Source: Diplonema papillatum
Lineage: Eukaryota; Euglenozoa; Diplonemea; Diplonemida; Diplonemidae
Direction: 5' to 3'
NCBI GenBank assembly: GCA_030068145.1
Contig: JAPJBO010000461.1
Location: forward strand, 1 to 64,000
Length of the DNA stretch: 64,000 bases
Positions 62,850-64,000 of the stretch are shown piece after piece. Under the pieces are notes generated by a model. The model was given only the letters and a program-made list of their open reading frames with translations, was not told the DNA's origin and did no database searches. Each line of letters starts with the position of its first letter. Within the stretch, counting starts at the first letter, position 1. The position numbers and the translations under genes are program-made.

Positions 62850-64000
62850 TTTTCGAGCCTCTTTTTTTTTTTGAAGAATTCCTCGCACTTTTTCGTTAGC
62901 GGGAGCACTGCCCCCGGCCGACCTCGGCTTGCAGATTTAGAATGTTCGGTCTGAACGGAAACTAATCCCTTGGATGGTGTCGTGCGTTTTCGCCGTGCAA
63001 CCCGGTTTTGATGTAGCGTTTGTTTAGGGCTGAGAGACTTTGCCCAATGTGGAGCGCAGTAGCACAACCTGAGGAGCATAACCTGTGGCAGTCAGTTAAT
63101 CCGCCATTGGTCTCCTCGCTCTTCGTGAGCGGTTATCCGCTCGGACGAGCATTGAAAAAGACAGGCGCTTCGTTTTGTTCGTGTGTGCCGGTTGATCGGT
63201 TTCCCACTTGTATTCACTCTGTGTTATTTTCAGTCGCCGCTTGCAGACAGTTTCGGCCAGCCCACGCCCCTTTCTACCATTGACGTGACCTGCTTGTGCT
63301 TTGAGTGTCAGATCAGATTCACACACGCGCAAAACAGTTAAAAAGCAATAAACAGACGACAGTTGAAAAGAAGTGCCGAGAATCTGTTGGCGATAGACTG
63401 CATCGTCCACCCCATAGGTTCTCGGTTCCTTCTCGCTGGCCGTGCGTGGCGTTCGAGTATCGGCTTTCGTGACAGATAGCTCGACCCGCGTAGCAATTCG
63501 ATGCCGTTCCCGGGGACCGGAGGTGGGGGGTGGTGGGGGATGGATTTGGTTGGCGGGGTGCCGGTAATAAGCTGTGCGAGGCCCTACTTCCATAGGTAAG
63601 ATGCTTTCGCATTAAGCTCCGGGTTAGGCAATGGGCGGGGTGAAAGATGGCAAAACACAACGTCACTGTCGACAACATTTTCACACAAGAGATAGAAAAC
63701 AGAGGACGAGAAACACGGAAGACGTGCGAAAGTAGCAACCATGAAGAGCTCCGAGCTGCTGCAAAGGGCAGGATCATTCATGCTCAGAGTGGCCCACACA
63801 TGTACGGTCGCCCGAAAGCGAACTTCGCAAGCAGGTGACCACGTGCGCTCGCCACTAACGTCATCTGGTTACTTGCACACTTAAATGAATGGGGAAGGCG
63901 ATACCACATGAAGCTGCCGAGTCTTGCTGCACCCACGAAGTGGGCGCCGCAACTTTGCTTTTTTTTTTCTCTGAGGGGGTATCGGATAATTTGTCGTTCG
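62850..64000. other. No gene recognised
   Basis: Frames on both strands of up to 165 codons (63593-63096 minus) show no domain. There is no repeat structure apart from short T runs. Confidence 0.35.

Overview
This is a repeat-rich nuclear segment from a eukaryote, most likely a unicellular protist or microalga; I cannot name the lineage. The reasons are spliceosomal GT-AG introns (several donors read GTATG), PAK-type protein kinases with a CRIB motif, an IQ-motif protein, a class 3 lipase, few genes per kb and many transposable-element remnants. There is no bacterial operon structure, no rRNA and no convincing intact tRNA.

Layout. 1-1340 is a tandem satellite. 1728-7125 and 12402-14066 are two paralogous PAK/STE20-like kinase genes, both on the minus strand. 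They share intron positions and phases. In the first, a 3.9 kb intron full of repeats separates the last exon from the rest. A decayed retroelement reverse transcriptase lies between them (about 8.7-10.3 kb). 14.2-22.4 kb is mostly non-genic: unrecognised ORF relics, palindromes, and a 1.16 kb inverted-repeat element (20107-21265) flanked by TA. 22479-27833 is a two-exon gene for a 1,728-residue IQ-motif protein. 28565-30350 is a two-exon membrane-anchored class 3 lipase. 32483-35146 is a two-exon gene for a protein of unknown function. 35.2-41.4 kb holds dispersed and tandem repeats.

41831-46085 is the standout: a 4,255 bp retrotransposon with split direct repeats in the order A1-ORF-B1-A2-B2. 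That is the layout of PAT/Ngaro-like tyrosine-recombinase retrotransposons. It sits inside a (TAC)n array of about 278 units, itself the tail of a short retroposon. Its single 979-codon ORF has reverse transcriptase and RNase H but no visible recombinase, and its catalytic box reads VDN instead of the usual DD pair.

46.5-64 kb is almost gene-free and packed with inverted-repeat elements: 47808-48640 has perfect 34 bp inverted repeats, 50546-51012 is a MITE-like element, and 57282-58498 has TTA direct repeats and is nested in an iteron array. There are also several dispersed repeat families. The protein genes have no evident functional link except that both kinases belong to the same Rho/Rac-CRIB signalling class. 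All exon joins are my own reading from phase, splice signals and paralogue or motif agreement.
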